Shown piece by piece: positions 33,478-42,227 of a stretch of DNA of 50,659 bases; the stretch's first letter is position 1, and every line of letters begins with the position of its first letter. The position numbers were made by a program, and so were the translations under genes. The notes beneath the pieces are model-generated. The model was not told the DNA's origin. It saw only the letters and a list, made by a program, of their open reading frames with translations, and did no database searches. The DNA comes from Bacteroidota bacterium (lineage in GTDB: Bacteria; Bacteroidota; Bacteroidia; Bacteroidales; Prolixibacteraceae), in assembly GCA_030698405.1 (NCBI GenBank), contig JAUYMU010000044.1, positions 1-50,659 of the forward strand, read 5' to 3'.

Positions 33478-35505
33478 ATGATAGGATTTACAACTCTTGA
33501 AAATTCAGGTTTTCTTTTTAATATCTACATTGGAATTTTACTTGCCGGATTAATTGGTATCTTCGTTGTTTCAGAAAAATTAAAGCCCTACTTATCGGCA
33601 TTGGTTGTTCTTCTTGTTTCACTTATTACCAGCTTAATAGCAATACAGGGAATCAATTCAAATGGGTTAGAGTTTCTCATCCCGGGAGGATCTTTCATTG
33701 GCGATATTCCTTTTAGAATCGATGCACTTTCAGCCTGGTTTATGCTCATTATAAACCTGACGATGATCACCGGAGTGTTTTATGGAATTGGTTACCTCAG
33801 GGCTTACAAACCAATAAAATCAATCATTACACTTCATTGGATACTACTTGTTCTTTTTCAGTCGTCCATGTTGTGGGTTTGCATGGTTCAAAACAGCATT
33901 GCTTTTCTAATTGCCTGGGAAATAATGTCTTTGTCGTCCCTTTTCCTGGTTTTGTTCGATCACGCCGATTCCAAAGTGATTAAAGCTGGCATAAACTACA
34001 TGGTTCAAATGCACCTGAGTGTTGTTTTTCTGACTGTCGCGTTCATCTGGGTGTATTTTGAAACCGGAACTTTCGACTTTAAAGGCATCGATATTTATTT
34101 TGGCTCCAATGCGAATCTTTGGTTGTTCGTCGTGTTTTTTCTTGGTTTTGGTCTGAAAGCCGGGTTCATGGGTTTGCATTCATGGTTGCCTCATGCCCAT
34201 CCTGCCGCGCCGTCACATGTTTCAGGAATCATGTCAGGAGTAATTGTTAAAATGGGTATTTACGGTATTTTCCGGGTTATTACCTTTTTAAAAGCAGATT
34301 TCATTTTATTGGGCGAAATTGTTTTAACCTTCTCCGTTTTAACCGGTTTGTTCGGAATCATGAATGCCGCTGTACAAAGCGATTTCAAGAAAATGCTGGC
34401 CTATTGCACCATCGAAAATATCGGAATTATCGGAATTGGTATCGGAGTGGGATTGATTGGTTTGGGAAAAGATCAGAATGTATTGATCTTTCTTGGATTT
34501 GGAGGCGCACTTTTGCATGTGCTGAATCATTCGCTTTTTAAATCGCTACTGTTTTATTCGGCAGGATCGGTTTATCAGCAAACACATACCCGCGATATGA
34601 ATCAGTTGGGCGGATTGATAAAAAAAATGCCACAAACAGCTTTGTTATTTCTGATTGGAGCTTTGGCGATTGGCGGAATTCCACCTTTCAACGGATTTAT
34701 CTCAGAATTCCTCATTTATAGCGGATTACTGGCCGGAATACATTCAGTTGACATCGCACAAACCACCCTGATGGTTGTATCAGTTGCCGGAATGAGCATT
34801 ATCGGTGGTATTTCGGTATTCGCTTTTACCAAAACATTTGGAACCATTTTTTTAGGATCAGCCAGAACTGAATTGCATCAAGAGCCCAGGGAAGTTTCAA
34901 AAATAATGTTGTTTCCGCAATACCTGATTGTGCTGGTGATGCTTTCCGTGGCTTTCTTCTCAGGTTATTTCCTGAATGTTATTTTGACCATTCTCAACGG
35001 ATCTTTTCATGTCAGCATGGAAGTCGGAAATGTGGATTATCTTCGCTACTCATCAGTTTTACAGCATATTAGTTTGTATTCATTTTTGTTTCTTGCCGGA
35101 ATCGGGCTGATATATTTTATCCGAAAGTCGATTACTAAAAACAGGGAAAGCACTTATCAATCAACCTGGGGATGTGGATATGTTGCTCCAACCAGCCGCA
35201 TGCAATACACAGGAAAGTCGTTTACAAAACCATTGAGCAAGCTTTTCAATTTTGTGCTGATCGAAAAAAAGAATTTTAACGAATTGAAATCCAATGAAAT
35301 ATTTCCTGTTAGCAGAAAATATTCCTCTTCCTATCTTGACTTTTGGGAACATTGGCTGATAAATCCGGCAACAAAATACCTCGATTTATTTATCGACCTG
35401 TTTAAATTTATCCAGAATGGACGAATTCAGGCTTATGTTCTTTATGGTATTATTTTTATATTGATTGTGTTTATTGGAACAGTGTTTCATTCATCGCTTC
35501 AGTAA
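33478..35505 (+). CDS. HyfB-like proton-conducting membrane subunit of the Ehr-type complex
   Basis: A 675-residue inner-membrane protein with about 14-16 helices, related to the antiporter-like subunits NuoL/MrpA and hydrogenase-4 component B. The conserved block WEIMSLSSLFLVLFDH (residues about 145-160) holds the Glu of the proton channel, and GLKAGFMGLHSWLPHAHPAAPSHVS (about 227-251) the channel Lys and His residues. The C-terminal extension ends with one more helix. The order of neighbours (HyfB, HyfC, HyfE, HyfF, HyfG, HyfHI-like) defines the operon. It should move protons or Na+ coupled to electron flow in the hydrophilic arm. The cysteine losses in the catalytic subunits argue against hydrogen. 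Confidence 0.9.
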   Translation: MIGFTTLENSGFLFNIYIGILLAGLIGIFVVSEKLKPYLSALVVLLVSLITSLIAIQGINSNGLEFLIPGGSFIGDIPFRIDALSAWFMLIINLTMITGVFYGIGYLRAYKPIKSIITLHWILLVLFQSSMLWVCMVQNSIAFLIAWEIMSLSSLFLVLFDHADSKVIKAGINYMVQMHLSVVFLTVAFIWVYFETGTFDFKGIDIYFGSNANLWLFVVFFLGFGLKAGFMGLHSWLPHAHPAAPSHVSGIMSGVIVKMGIYGIFRVITFLKADFILLGEIVLTFSVLTGLFGIMNAAVQSDFKKMLAYCTIENIGIIGIGIGVGLIGLGKDQNVLIFLGFGGALLHVLNHSLFKSLLFYSAGSVYQQTHTRDMNQLGGLIKKMPQTALLFLIGALAIGGIPPFNGFISEFLIYSGLLAGIHSVDIAQTTLMVVSVAGMSIIGGISVFAFTKTFGTIFLGSARTELHQEPREVSKIMLFPQYLIVLVMLSVAFFSGYFLNVILTILNGSFHVSMEVGNVDYLRYSSVLQHISLYSFLFLAGIGLIYFIRKSITKNRESTYQSTWGCGYVAPTSRMQYTGKSFTKPLSKLFNFVLIEKKNFNELKSNEIFPVSRKYSSSYLDFWEHWLINPATKYLDLFIDLFKFIQNGRIQAYVLYGIIFILIVFIGTVFHSSLQ

Positions 35506-35567
35506 TAGTAATCCGGTTTTCATCGATAGTATTTTGACAGTTTTACAATTCTTAAACCATTTACAAT

Positions 35568-36473
35568 ATGCTAAGTTTGGTACTCATACTTATCGCAAGC
35601 CTTTTCTTTACCGGAATTATTATTCGGACAAAAAGTATTTCGTCAGGAAGAAAGGGCCCAGGCATTTTTCAGCCTGTTAAAGATGTGTGGAGGCTATTTA
35701 AAAAAGGTTCGGTTTACAGCGAAACTACCAGCTTTGTATTCCAGATTGCTCCGGTAGTATATTTTTCATCGGTAGTGATGGCAATTTTGGTGGTTCCGTT
35801 CGGTTCAACCAAAGGAATTATAAGTTTCGATGGCGACTTTATCTTTTTTGCCTACGTTTTGGCGCTGGGCAAATTCTTCAGCATTATTTCGGCCATGGAT
35901 ACCGGAAGCAGTTTCGAAGGTATGGGCGCAAGCCGCGAAGCACTTTATTCGATGTTTGCCGAGCCAGCGTTCTTCATTTTGATGGGTTCGTTTGCTTTGC
36001 TCACAGGCCACACTTCGTTCTTCGAAATCTTTTCGACCTTGCATCTGGGTTCGTATATTACTTATGCGCTGGGAATTATGGCCACCTTTGTGTTGGTGAT
36101 GATCGCCATGATCGAAAACAGCCGGATGCCAATCGACGATCCTAAAACACACCTTGAATTGACCATGGTTCACGAAGTAATGATTCTCGACAACAGCGGT
36201 TTCGATCTGGGACTGATCCTTTCGACCGGATATCTGAAATTTGCTATGTACGGAACCCTCATTGCCAACTTGTACATTGGCGAATTGTCTTTAATCTATG
36301 CCATCCCGGCGTTTTTCTTCATCCAGATTGCCTTTGCTGTTTCAGTTGGGATCATTGAATCGTTCATGGCCCGTTACAGGATCAGCCATAATCCGCAGTT
36401 TATTTTTGCACTTTCATCAGTCAGTTTGCTGATCTTTTTGGGTGTATTGCTTGTGCTTGGAAAATTTGTTTAA
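35568..36473 (+). CDS. HyfC/NuoH-like membrane anchor subunit
   Basis: A 301-residue protein with about eight membrane helices. It matches NuoH and HyfC/HycD: GPGIFQPVKDVWRLFKKGSV near residues 28-48, ETTSFVFQIAP, and the acidic loop MIENSRMPIDDPKTHLELTMVHE (residues about 182-206), which in complex I forms part of the quinone cavity and funnels energy from the last FeS cluster to the membrane arm. It lies 62 bases after the HyfB-like gene. Conservation of the acidic loop suggests it still couples electron transfer to ion pumping. Confidence 0.9.
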   Translation: MLSLVLILIASLFFTGIIIRTKSISSGRKGPGIFQPVKDVWRLFKKGSVYSETTSFVFQIAPVVYFSSVVMAILVVPFGSTKGIISFDGDFIFFAYVLALGKFFSIISAMDTGSSFEGMGASREALYSMFAEPAFFILMGSFALLTGHTSFFEIFSTLHLGSYITYALGIMATFVLVMIAMIENSRMPIDDPKTHLELTMVHEVMILDNSGFDLGLILSTGYLKFAMYGTLIANLYIGELSLIYAIPAFFFIQIAFAVSVGIIESFMARYRISHNPQFIFALSSVSLLIFLGVLLVLGKFV

Positions 36474-36484
36474 TACTTACGAAA

Positions 36485-37117
36485 ATGATTGACGTACTTT
36501 TAATAGTTTTCATCATCACCCTGTTGTATGTTTCCATCGCGAATCGGATCATCACTTATGTGAAGGTTTTAGCGCTTCAGGGATTTATACTCTTTGGGGT
36601 AACTTTTTTGCAGTTGCAGGAGATCAACACTTTAAATCTGGTGCTCATTCTTCTTGAAACCATTGTTTTCAAAGCAATTGCGGTTCCCTTGTTTTTAGAT
36701 CATCTCATCAAGCGGAACAACATTACCCGCGAAGCGGAACCATACATCCCCAATTTCCTTTCACTAGTAATCACGACCATTATTATTGTGGTAACTATTC
36801 TGTTGGCCAATTCGGTAAAGGATGATAATCTGGACAAGATATTTTTCATTGTAGCGCTTTCAACGCTGTTCACAGGTTTGTATTTTATCGCTTCACGCAA
36901 GAAAATAATCACACACGTAATGGGCTATCTGATCATTGAGAATGGGGTTTTCGTATTGTCGCTGGCGGTTGGAAACGAAATGCCCATGCTTGTGAACCTC
37001 GGTATCATGCTTGATATTTTTGCGAGCGTTTTAATTTTGGGAATATTTCTGAATAAAATTGGCGACGTTTTTAAAGACGTCGATGTTAACCAGTTAAGCA
37101 ATTTGAAGGATTATTAA
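36485..37117 (+). CDS. HyfE-like membrane subunit
   Basis: A 210-residue protein made almost entirely of membrane helices (about six). It resembles hydrogenase-4 component E, itself related to NuoK/MrpC. FIASRKKIITHVMGYLIIENGVF near residues 133-156 contains the Glu (in IIENG) that is conserved in this group and important for ion movement. It begins 11 bases after the HyfC-like gene. Short length and location leave little doubt about the assignment. Confidence 0.88.
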   Translation: MIDVLLIVFIITLLYVSIANRIITYVKVLALQGFILFGVTFLQLQEINTLNLVLILLETIVFKAIAVPLFLDHLIKRNNITREAEPYIPNFLSLVITTIIIVVTILLANSVKDDNLDKIFFIVALSTLFTGLYFIASRKKIITHVMGYLIIENGVFVLSLAVGNEMPMLVNLGIMLDIFASVLILGIFLNKIGDVFKDVDVNQLSNLKDY

Positions 37118-37128
37118 AATACAACTAC

Positions 37129-38559
37129 ATGACCGGAATTTATTTAACAGGGGGTATTCTCATAGCTGGTTTGTTATTCGCAAATCGGAATGTAATCATT
37201 AACAATGCTTTGATCATCCTCTTTGGCTTATTGCAAACTGTTTTTACAATCTACCAATGTTCAAATTACAGGGGAACTGATTTGGAGTATTTCACCTCCG
37301 ATTCTTTGGGATTGTTATTTCTAATCACTTTAACTGTCGTTAGTCTTCCGGCTTTGATGCACAGTTACTTGTACATAAAGCGCAGTCCCGAAACATCGCA
37401 CCATTCAAGAAGCATTTATTTCGCGGCGCTTGTTCTGCTAATAACATCCATTAGCGCTGCCTACCTGGCCAATCACATTGCCGTTGTCTGGATTTTTACT
37501 GAACTGACAACCCTGAGCGCCTCCGCGTTGATTTACCATCACCGAAACAAGTTGGCGCTCGAAGGCACCTGGAAATACGTATTTATTTGTGCAATCAGTA
37601 TCACATTCGTTTTCATTGGCATTCTGTTTCTAAGTCTTTCGCTTCAGGGAACCGGTTCCGAAGATTTGTCGTACTCCAACTTGATGGCCAAAAGCGACCA
37701 GTTAAATCCATTTTGGCTGAGGCTTGCTTTCCTCTTTATTTTCACCGGATTTACTGCCAAGCTCGGATTGGTTCCGATGTACACTGCCGGAGTTGATGCC
37801 AAAGACAAAGCTCCTGCACCCGCTGGCGCGCTGTTATCAAGTGCTTTAATGAACATGGGTTTTATCGGTATTTTCAGGTTTTACATGGTAATTGCCCACA
37901 CACCTTTGCATCACTGGGCCAACATTGTGATTTTCGTTTCGGCCATACTCTCCATATTTGTAGCTACTGTTTACATGACAAAGGTTATAAATATCAAGCG
38001 CATGTTTGCCTATTCGAGTATCGAGCACATGGGTTTGGTGATGTTGGGTGTCGCTGCCGGAGGAATTGGCTATTATGCTGCTATCCTGCATCTTGTTTTA
38101 CATGCGTTGGTTAAGTCGAGCATGTTTTTTCAGTTCAACCAATTGTATAATGTTTTTCAAAGCAAAAGCGTTGCATATGTAGGCAATTATTTTAAATACA
38201 ACTCAACCGGTGCAATCGTATTGCTGATCGCCTTTATTAGTGCCACTGCAATGCCGCCTTCAGGATTGTTTGTAAGCGAATTCCTGATTTTCAGGGCGTT
38301 GTTCGAAGGCCAGTATATTTTTGTGCTGTTGCTGGTGCTTTTACTCCTGACCATCATTATCTGGGCATTCGCAAAAAATATTTTCAAGATACTGTTTACT
38401 CCTGTTGAAGGGTTTGATGACAGCAATGTTCCTAAAATAAATCCGTGGGAATCACTAACCCAATATGTTTTGCTGTTTGCTGCTGTTTGGCTGGGCTTAA
38501 ATCCTCCTGAAATATTTGTGGATCTGATCAGGGAAAGTGTCATTTTGTTACAAATTTAA
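37129..38559 (+). CDS. HyfF/NuoN-like proton-conducting membrane subunit
   Basis: A 476-residue membrane protein with about 14 helices, a second antiporter-like subunit. Family blocks are IAVVWIFTELTTLSASALIYHH (channel Glu, residues about 118-139), AKLGLVPMYTAGVDAKDKAPAPAGALLSS (Lys, about 212-240) and MFAYSSIEHMGLVMLGVAAGG. Two antiporter-like subunits (this and the HyfB-like one) imply that more than one ion could be moved per turnover. The spacing to the neighbours, 11 and 3 bases, shows tight co-translation. Confidence 0.9.
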   Translation: MTGIYLTGGILIAGLLFANRNVIINNALIILFGLLQTVFTIYQCSNYRGTDLEYFTSDSLGLLFLITLTVVSLPALMHSYLYIKRSPETSHHSRSIYFAALVLLITSISAAYLANHIAVVWIFTELTTLSASALIYHHRNKLALEGTWKYVFICAISITFVFIGILFLSLSLQGTGSEDLSYSNLMAKSDQLNPFWLRLAFLFIFTGFTAKLGLVPMYTAGVDAKDKAPAPAGALLSSALMNMGFIGIFRFYMVIAHTPLHHWANIVIFVSAILSIFVATVYMTKVINIKRMFAYSSIEHMGLVMLGVAAGGIGYYAAILHLVLHALVKSSMFFQFNQLYNVFQSKSVAYVGNYFKYNSTGAIVLLIAFISATAMPPSGLFVSEFLIFRALFEGQYIFVLLLVLLLLTIIIWAFAKNIFKILFTPVEGFDDSNVPKINPWESLTQYVLLFAAVWLGLNPPEIFVDLIRESVILLQI

Positions 38560-38562
38560 AAA

Positions 38563-40065
38563 ATGGAAAACTTTACAACCATATTAAACAATCAGACCAT
38601 TCCGGTGGCCGATATTCCTGAAGTAAACTATGCGACGTTTCTGGAAATGAATACTGGTTTCATTCTCAGTTCTCCGGAAAGGCATTGTGTAAACTATTTC
38701 GGATATCCGGTTAAAAATCAGATTAAACTGATTTGCTGTATTGCTGACGACAATACCCACAATATACATGTATCGTCCTGTTTGGTGAATTCAGTGGATA
38801 CACTTGATTCATTTACCGCCCGGCACTATTGCTTCGAAAAATTTGAACGCGAAATTCATGAAAACTTTGGAATTGGCTACAAGGATCATCCGTGGTTGAA
38901 ACCCGTCAGGTATTCCAAAAACCGCTTCGATCAGTCAAAAACAATCGCCAACTATCCATTTTATTCGATCGACAGCGATGAATTGCACGAAGTTGCAGTT
39001 GGTCCGATCCATGCCGGAGTTATTGAACCCGGACATTTCCGGTTTATCTGCAATGGGGAGCAAATTCTGCATCTCGAAATTCAATTGGGATATCAGCACC
39101 GCGGAATTGAGCAGCAATTTCTGGATAAGAAAAACCTGCTTCAGCGCTCAACCCTTGCCGAATCAATTGCAGGCGATACGGTTGTTGGGCATACCACCAC
39201 CTTTTCACATATTTGGGAAAGCCTCTGCGGAATTCAGCCAACGCGCGATATCGAATTTTCGCGTACGCTGGCTTTGGAGATGGAACGGATGGCCAATCAT
39301 ACCGGCGATTTGAGCGCTGTTTGTGCCGACATTGCCTATCAGTTGGGGAATTCTGTTCTGGGTCGTTTAAGGACGCCTCTTATTAATTTTATGCAGGAAT
39401 GGGGTGGAAACCGCTTGTCGAAAGGATTAATCAGGCCAGGCCGCAACCAGTTTCCTTTTACTCCTGAATTGGCGAAACGGCTGAAAGAGGTGTTTAAAGC
39501 CTACGAACCCGACTTTGTGGAAATGAACAAACAATTGTTCCAGCTACCCAGCGCCCTTTCGAGGTTTGAAAGAACCGGCGTGGTTTCGTACGACGATGTT
39601 TTGTCGATCGGAACGGTTGGAATGGCTGCCCGAATGAGTGGATTGAGCCGCGATATCCGTTCATCTCATCCATACAGCCTTTATCCTGAAATAGCGCATG
39701 AGCCGATCCTTAAACACCATGGCGATGTTTATTCGCGCGTGCAAATACGCAGGCAGGAAGTAATGCAGTCGATGCAATACATCCGAGAACTGATTGAAAA
39801 CGTTCCGGAATATGTTGAAAAAGAACCGGTGGTTGGCAGTCCGAAACCAAATTCATTTGCACTTTCATTGGTTGAAGGTTGGAGAGGCGAGATTTGCCAT
39901 TGTGCCATTACTGACAATTCAGGAGAATTGATTTTGTATAAAATAAAAGATCCGTCATTTCACAATTGGCTGGCTTTGGCGCTGGCCGTGCGCAACAACG
40001 AAATTTCCGATTTTCCGATCTGCAACAAGAGTTTTAGCTTGTCGTATTCAGGCCACGATTTATAA
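38563..40065 (+). CDS. HyfG-like catalytic subunit (NuoC-NuoD fusion) lacking Ni-Fe ligands
   Basis: A 500-residue soluble protein. Residues 1-140 are a NuoC/30-kDa-type domain (FEREIHENFGIGYKDHPWL); the rest is the NuoD/hydrogenase large-subunit fold (EIQLGYQHRGIEQQF; EMERMANHTGDL). In [NiFe] hydrogenases the first metal-binding motif is CGIC; here the aligned stretch is AGDT (203-206, in AESIAGDTVVGH). The second motif, DPCxxC at the C-terminus, is replaced by SFSLSYSGHDL. So all four Ni-Fe cysteines are missing and the protein cannot be a hydrogenase. This is the pattern of energy-converting-hydrogenase-related (Ehr) complexes; the electron donor and acceptor are unknown. Confidence 0.9.
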   Translation: MENFTTILNNQTIPVADIPEVNYATFLEMNTGFILSSPERHCVNYFGYPVKNQIKLICCIADDNTHNIHVSSCLVNSVDTLDSFTARHYCFEKFEREIHENFGIGYKDHPWLKPVRYSKNRFDQSKTIANYPFYSIDSDELHEVAVGPIHAGVIEPGHFRFICNGEQILHLEIQLGYQHRGIEQQFLDKKNLLQRSTLAESIAGDTVVGHTTTFSHIWESLCGIQPTRDIEFSRTLALEMERMANHTGDLSAVCADIAYQLGNSVLGRLRTPLINFMQEWGGNRLSKGLIRPGRNQFPFTPELAKRLKEVFKAYEPDFVEMNKQLFQLPSALSRFERTGVVSYDDVLSIGTVGMAARMSGLSRDIRSSHPYSLYPEIAHEPILKHHGDVYSRVQIRRQEVMQSMQYIRELIENVPEYVEKEPVVGSPKPNSFALSLVEGWRGEICHCAITDNSGELILYKIKDPSFHNWLALALAVRNNEISDFPICNKSFSLSYSGHDL

Positions 40066-40075
40066 AATAGAAACC

Positions 40076-40828
40076 ATGTTCAATAACTTAAAGATAGTCT
40101 ATCATCAGGGGAAACAATACATCCGGAACACTGCGACTACAAAAGTTCCCGGTATTTTCAGGGGCCGTCCGGTTATTAGTACCGAAAAGGTAAATGAAAC
40201 TGAACTGATTGGTTTGTGTCCGGTTAATGCCATTTCGGCCAATCCGGTGAGCATCGATATGGGCAAATGTACTTTCTGTGGCGAATGCGCCAAACAGTTT
40301 CCCAACAAAATCAGATTTACCAGCGAGTATAAAATAGCTACCAACGAACGTGCACGGCTCATCGTTAAAGAAGGCGAAGACAAACTGGTAGAAGTGAATC
40401 CTAAAACAGTCAGAAGCGACATTCATCGTGTATTTGGAAATTCATTAAAGCTACGGCAAGTGAGTGCTGGTGGCGATAACAGTTGCGAGTGGGAATTGAA
40501 TGCTTCGAATAATGTTCAGTTCGATATGGGGCGTTACGGGATCGAATTTGTGGCATCGCCACGCCATGCCGATGGAATTGCAATTACCGGACCGATTACC
40601 GAAAACATGGCCGAAGCTTTACAGATTTGTTACGATGCCGTTCCCGAACCCAAAATAATCGTTTTGGTCGGAACCGATGCCATTAGTGGCGGAATTCATG
40701 CAGGCAGTTCATCCCTAAACCGCAGTTTTCTCGATAAATATCCCGTCGATCTTTACATTCCCGGCAATCCTGCCCATCCGCTGACGATTATTAATGGGCT
40801 GGTTGATTTGACGCGGAAACGAAAGTGA
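40076..40828 (+). CDS. Ferredoxin-NuoB-like fused small subunit (HyfH-HyfI type)
   Basis: A 250-residue protein. Residues about 40-80 form half of a ferredoxin: Cys48 in LCPVNAI plus Cys65, Cys68 and Cys71 in KCTFCGECAKQFP can bind one [4Fe-4S] cluster, while the second cluster's ligands are missing. Residues about 125-245 are NuoB/HyfI-like (GITGPIT-type block, VPEPKIIVLVG). In relatives four cysteines bind the proximal cluster. Only Cys137 remains, and the other three positions read Glu (CEWE), Asp (VGTDAISGG) and Asn (PGNPAHP). The gene ends the operon, and its last codons are duplicated twice downstream. Confidence 0.88.
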   Translation: MFNNLKIVYHQGKQYIRNTATTKVPGIFRGRPVISTEKVNETELIGLCPVNAISANPVSIDMGKCTFCGECAKQFPNKIRFTSEYKIATNERARLIVKEGEDKLVEVNPKTVRSDIHRVFGNSLKLRQVSAGGDNSCEWELNASNNVQFDMGRYGIEFVASPRHADGIAITGPITENMAEALQICYDAVPEPKIIVLVGTDAISGGIHAGSSSLNRSFLDKYPVDLYIPGNPAHPLTIINGLVDLTRKRK

Positions 40829-40940
40829 AAAAGTAAGGTTGAGGAGGAAAGTGATAACTTGGCAACACCGAATTGGTAAGCATAAAAAACTGACAGAATT
40901 CTTGAAAAAATAGTAACTTGCGTTTGATTTGATTTAAGGT

Positions 40941-41258
40941 ATGATTGAAACAGCAAAAATATTTGATATTGTTAATAGGATTGCCACTAAATTCAATCCT
41001 GATAAAATCATTTTATTTGGTTCTTATGCAGCAGGGACTCCAAATAATGATAGTGATTTGGACCTTTTAATCATTCAGGATACAGAATTGCCACCTCATA
41101 GAAGAAGTTTTGCCATTCAAAAATTTTTGATAGGTTCATTGGTTCCGATGGATATACTTGTTTATACCAATAATGAATTTGAACAAGAGCAGAAGGAAAA
41201 ATATTCCTTTATTAGTAATGCTATAAAAACATCAAAAATTCTTTATGAACGCAGATAG
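40941..41258 (+). CDS. MNT-domain nucleotidyltransferase (antitoxin of HEPN/MNT pair)
   Basis: A 105-residue protein with the minimal nucleotidyltransferase motif GSYAAGTPNNDSDLDLLII at residues about 28-46, in which GS and the DxD aspartates bind Mg-NTP. A third acidic residue lies in VPMDILVY. In HEPN/MNT modules the MNT protein acts as antitoxin, often by adding AMP to the HEPN toxin. It overlaps the HEPN gene by 14 bases. Base composition is AT-rich compared with the preceding Ehr genes, consistent with acquisition. It is framed by two copies of the Ehr operon's last codons. Confidence 0.92.
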   Translation: MIETAKIFDIVNRIATKFNPDKIILFGSYAAGTPNNDSDLDLLIIQDTELPPHRRSFAIQKFLIGSLVPMDILVYTNNEFEQEQKEKYSFISNAIKTSKILYERR

Positions 41259-41643
41259 TGAATTGATTAGGGAGTGGATTGATAAAGCTGACCATGATCT
41301 TGGTTCCGCGAAATTGATTTTTCTTCATATTCCTGAATATTTTGATACCATTGCATTTCATTGTCAGCAAGCAACCGAGAAATACATAAAAGCGATGCTT
41401 GTCTATTCTGGGATTGATTTTCAACGTACCCATAATTTAATTTTCCTGCTTGATTTGTTATCTCAAAAGATGGCTTTATCGGAAGATACTTATGACAAAG
41501 CTATCTTGTTAAATGGGTTTAGTGTCCAGATAAGATATCCAAATAAGAACATTTATTTGACAAAGGAAGAATTAGAACTGTCAATCAATATTTCACAAGA
41601 ATTTAGAAATATGGCACTTCAAATTGTCGGAATAAAAGAATAA
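41245..41643 (+). CDS. HEPN domain protein (toxin of HEPN/MNT pair)
   Basis: A 132-residue all-helical protein of the COG2250 class: EWIDKADHDLGSAKLIF at the N-terminus, then FHCQQATEKYIKAMLVYSG and FQRTHNLIFLLDLL. The RTHNL segment takes the place of the RX4-6H RNase motif of other HEPN proteins, and a strict RX4H motif is not visible, so nuclease activity is uncertain. Overlap with the MNT gene indicates co-translation. A copy of the Ehr gene 3' end starts 19 bases after its stop. Confidence 0.9.
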   Translation: MNADSELIREWIDKADHDLGSAKLIFLHIPEYFDTIAFHCQQATEKYIKAMLVYSGIDFQRTHNLIFLLDLLSQKMALSEDTYDKAILLNGFSVQIRYPNKNIYLTKEELELSINISQEFRNMALQIVGIKE

Positions 41644-41661
41644 TGGAAATACTTCTGTCTG

Positions 41662-41739
41662 GGTATTTCGGGTAATCCGGCTCATCTGCTGACGATTATT
41701 AATGGACTGGTTGACTTGACGAGGAAACGAAAAATTTAA
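41662..41739 (+). repeat. Copy B of the Ehr small-subunit gene 3' end
   Basis: In frame this reads GISGNPAHLLTIINGLVDL, then TRKRKI and a stop, matching the C-terminus of the gene at 40076-40828 (copy A, 40750-40828). Over 62 aligned bases it differs from copy A at 7 positions, mostly synonymous. It has no start codon and lies directly after the HEPN gene. The core CTGACGATTATTAATGG (41689-41705) is identical in all three copies. Confidence 0.9.
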
Positions 41740-41791
41740 AAATCGTTCCATCGGATTAAAATTCGGAGCTGCATCAATTCTGCATACCAGC

Positions 41792-41845
41792 CATACTAAT
41801 CCTTGCAGCGATTAGTATGTGAGTTGTTTAAGCCAACTTTTTTTT
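41792..41845 (+). terminator. Hairpin and weak terminator between TA cassettes
   Basis: CATACTAATC (41792-41801) and GATTAGTATG (41810-41819) are perfect arms around an 8-base loop. A second short hairpin, AGTTG/CAACT (41822-41838), is followed by a run of T. Either could end the HEPN/MNT transcript before hicB. Confidence 0.5.
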
Positions 41846-41906
41846 GTTACTTTTACCTCGTAAATCTCAAAACACAAGCAATAATAATAGCTGTTTAAAA
41901 ATTACC

Positions 41907-42143
41907 ATGAAGACAAAAGATAAAATATTGCACCTTCGCATCCTCGTCGAACAGGACGAAGACAATGTTTATATTGTTAGTTGCCCTGTTTTCAAAGGTT
42001 GCCACTCTTATGGCAAAACCATTGATGAAGCCTTGGCAAACATCAAAGAGGTGATTGATATTTGCATGGATGAAGAAAAGGAGAAAGTTACTGAAATAAA
42101 CCGCTTTGTAGGTTTTAGGGAGATGCAGGTGACAATTGTTTAA
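41907..42143 (+). CDS. hicB: HicB family antitoxin
   Basis: I start at ATG 41907 (MKTKDKILHLRILVEQDEDN), giving 78 residues; an earlier in-frame start adds a poor N-terminus. The HicB partial RNase-H-like fold is clear: VYIVSCPVFKGCHSYGKTIDEALANIKEVIDIC. No C-terminal DNA-binding domain is visible. The partner HicA toxin is reduced to a C-terminal fragment directly downstream, so this is an antitoxin without a working toxin. It is framed by copies B and C of the Ehr gene end. Confidence 0.88.
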   Translation: MKTKDKILHLRILVEQDEDNVYIVSCPVFKGCHSYGKTIDEALANIKEVIDICMDEEKEKVTEINRFVGFREMQVTIV

Positions 42144-42146
42144 GAT

Positions 42147-42227
42147 CTTCCCAAAGGATTGATGCGTAAAATAATCCGTGAAGACCTGGACATGGAAATG
42201 GCTGAGTTCCTGAACTTGTTGAAGTGA
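42147..42227 (+). pseudogene. hicA: C-terminal remnant of a HicA toxin
   Basis: Translation in frame from 42147 gives LPKGLMRKIIREDLDMEMAE, then FLNLLK and TGA at 42225-42227. This matches the last third of HicA proteins (the KG..R.I....D....EFL pattern). The N-terminal half with the double-stranded-RNA-binding-like fold and its catalytic His is absent. The stop overlaps the first base of copy C of the Ehr gene end. Confidence 0.8.

Noticed and set aside
33478-40828. Functional group 4 [NiFe] hydrogenase or a standard complex I
   Set aside because: Ni-Fe cysteine motifs are absent from the large subunit, and NADH-binding (NuoE/F/G) genes and separate NuoC/NuoD genes are not present. The closest description is an Ehr-type complex.
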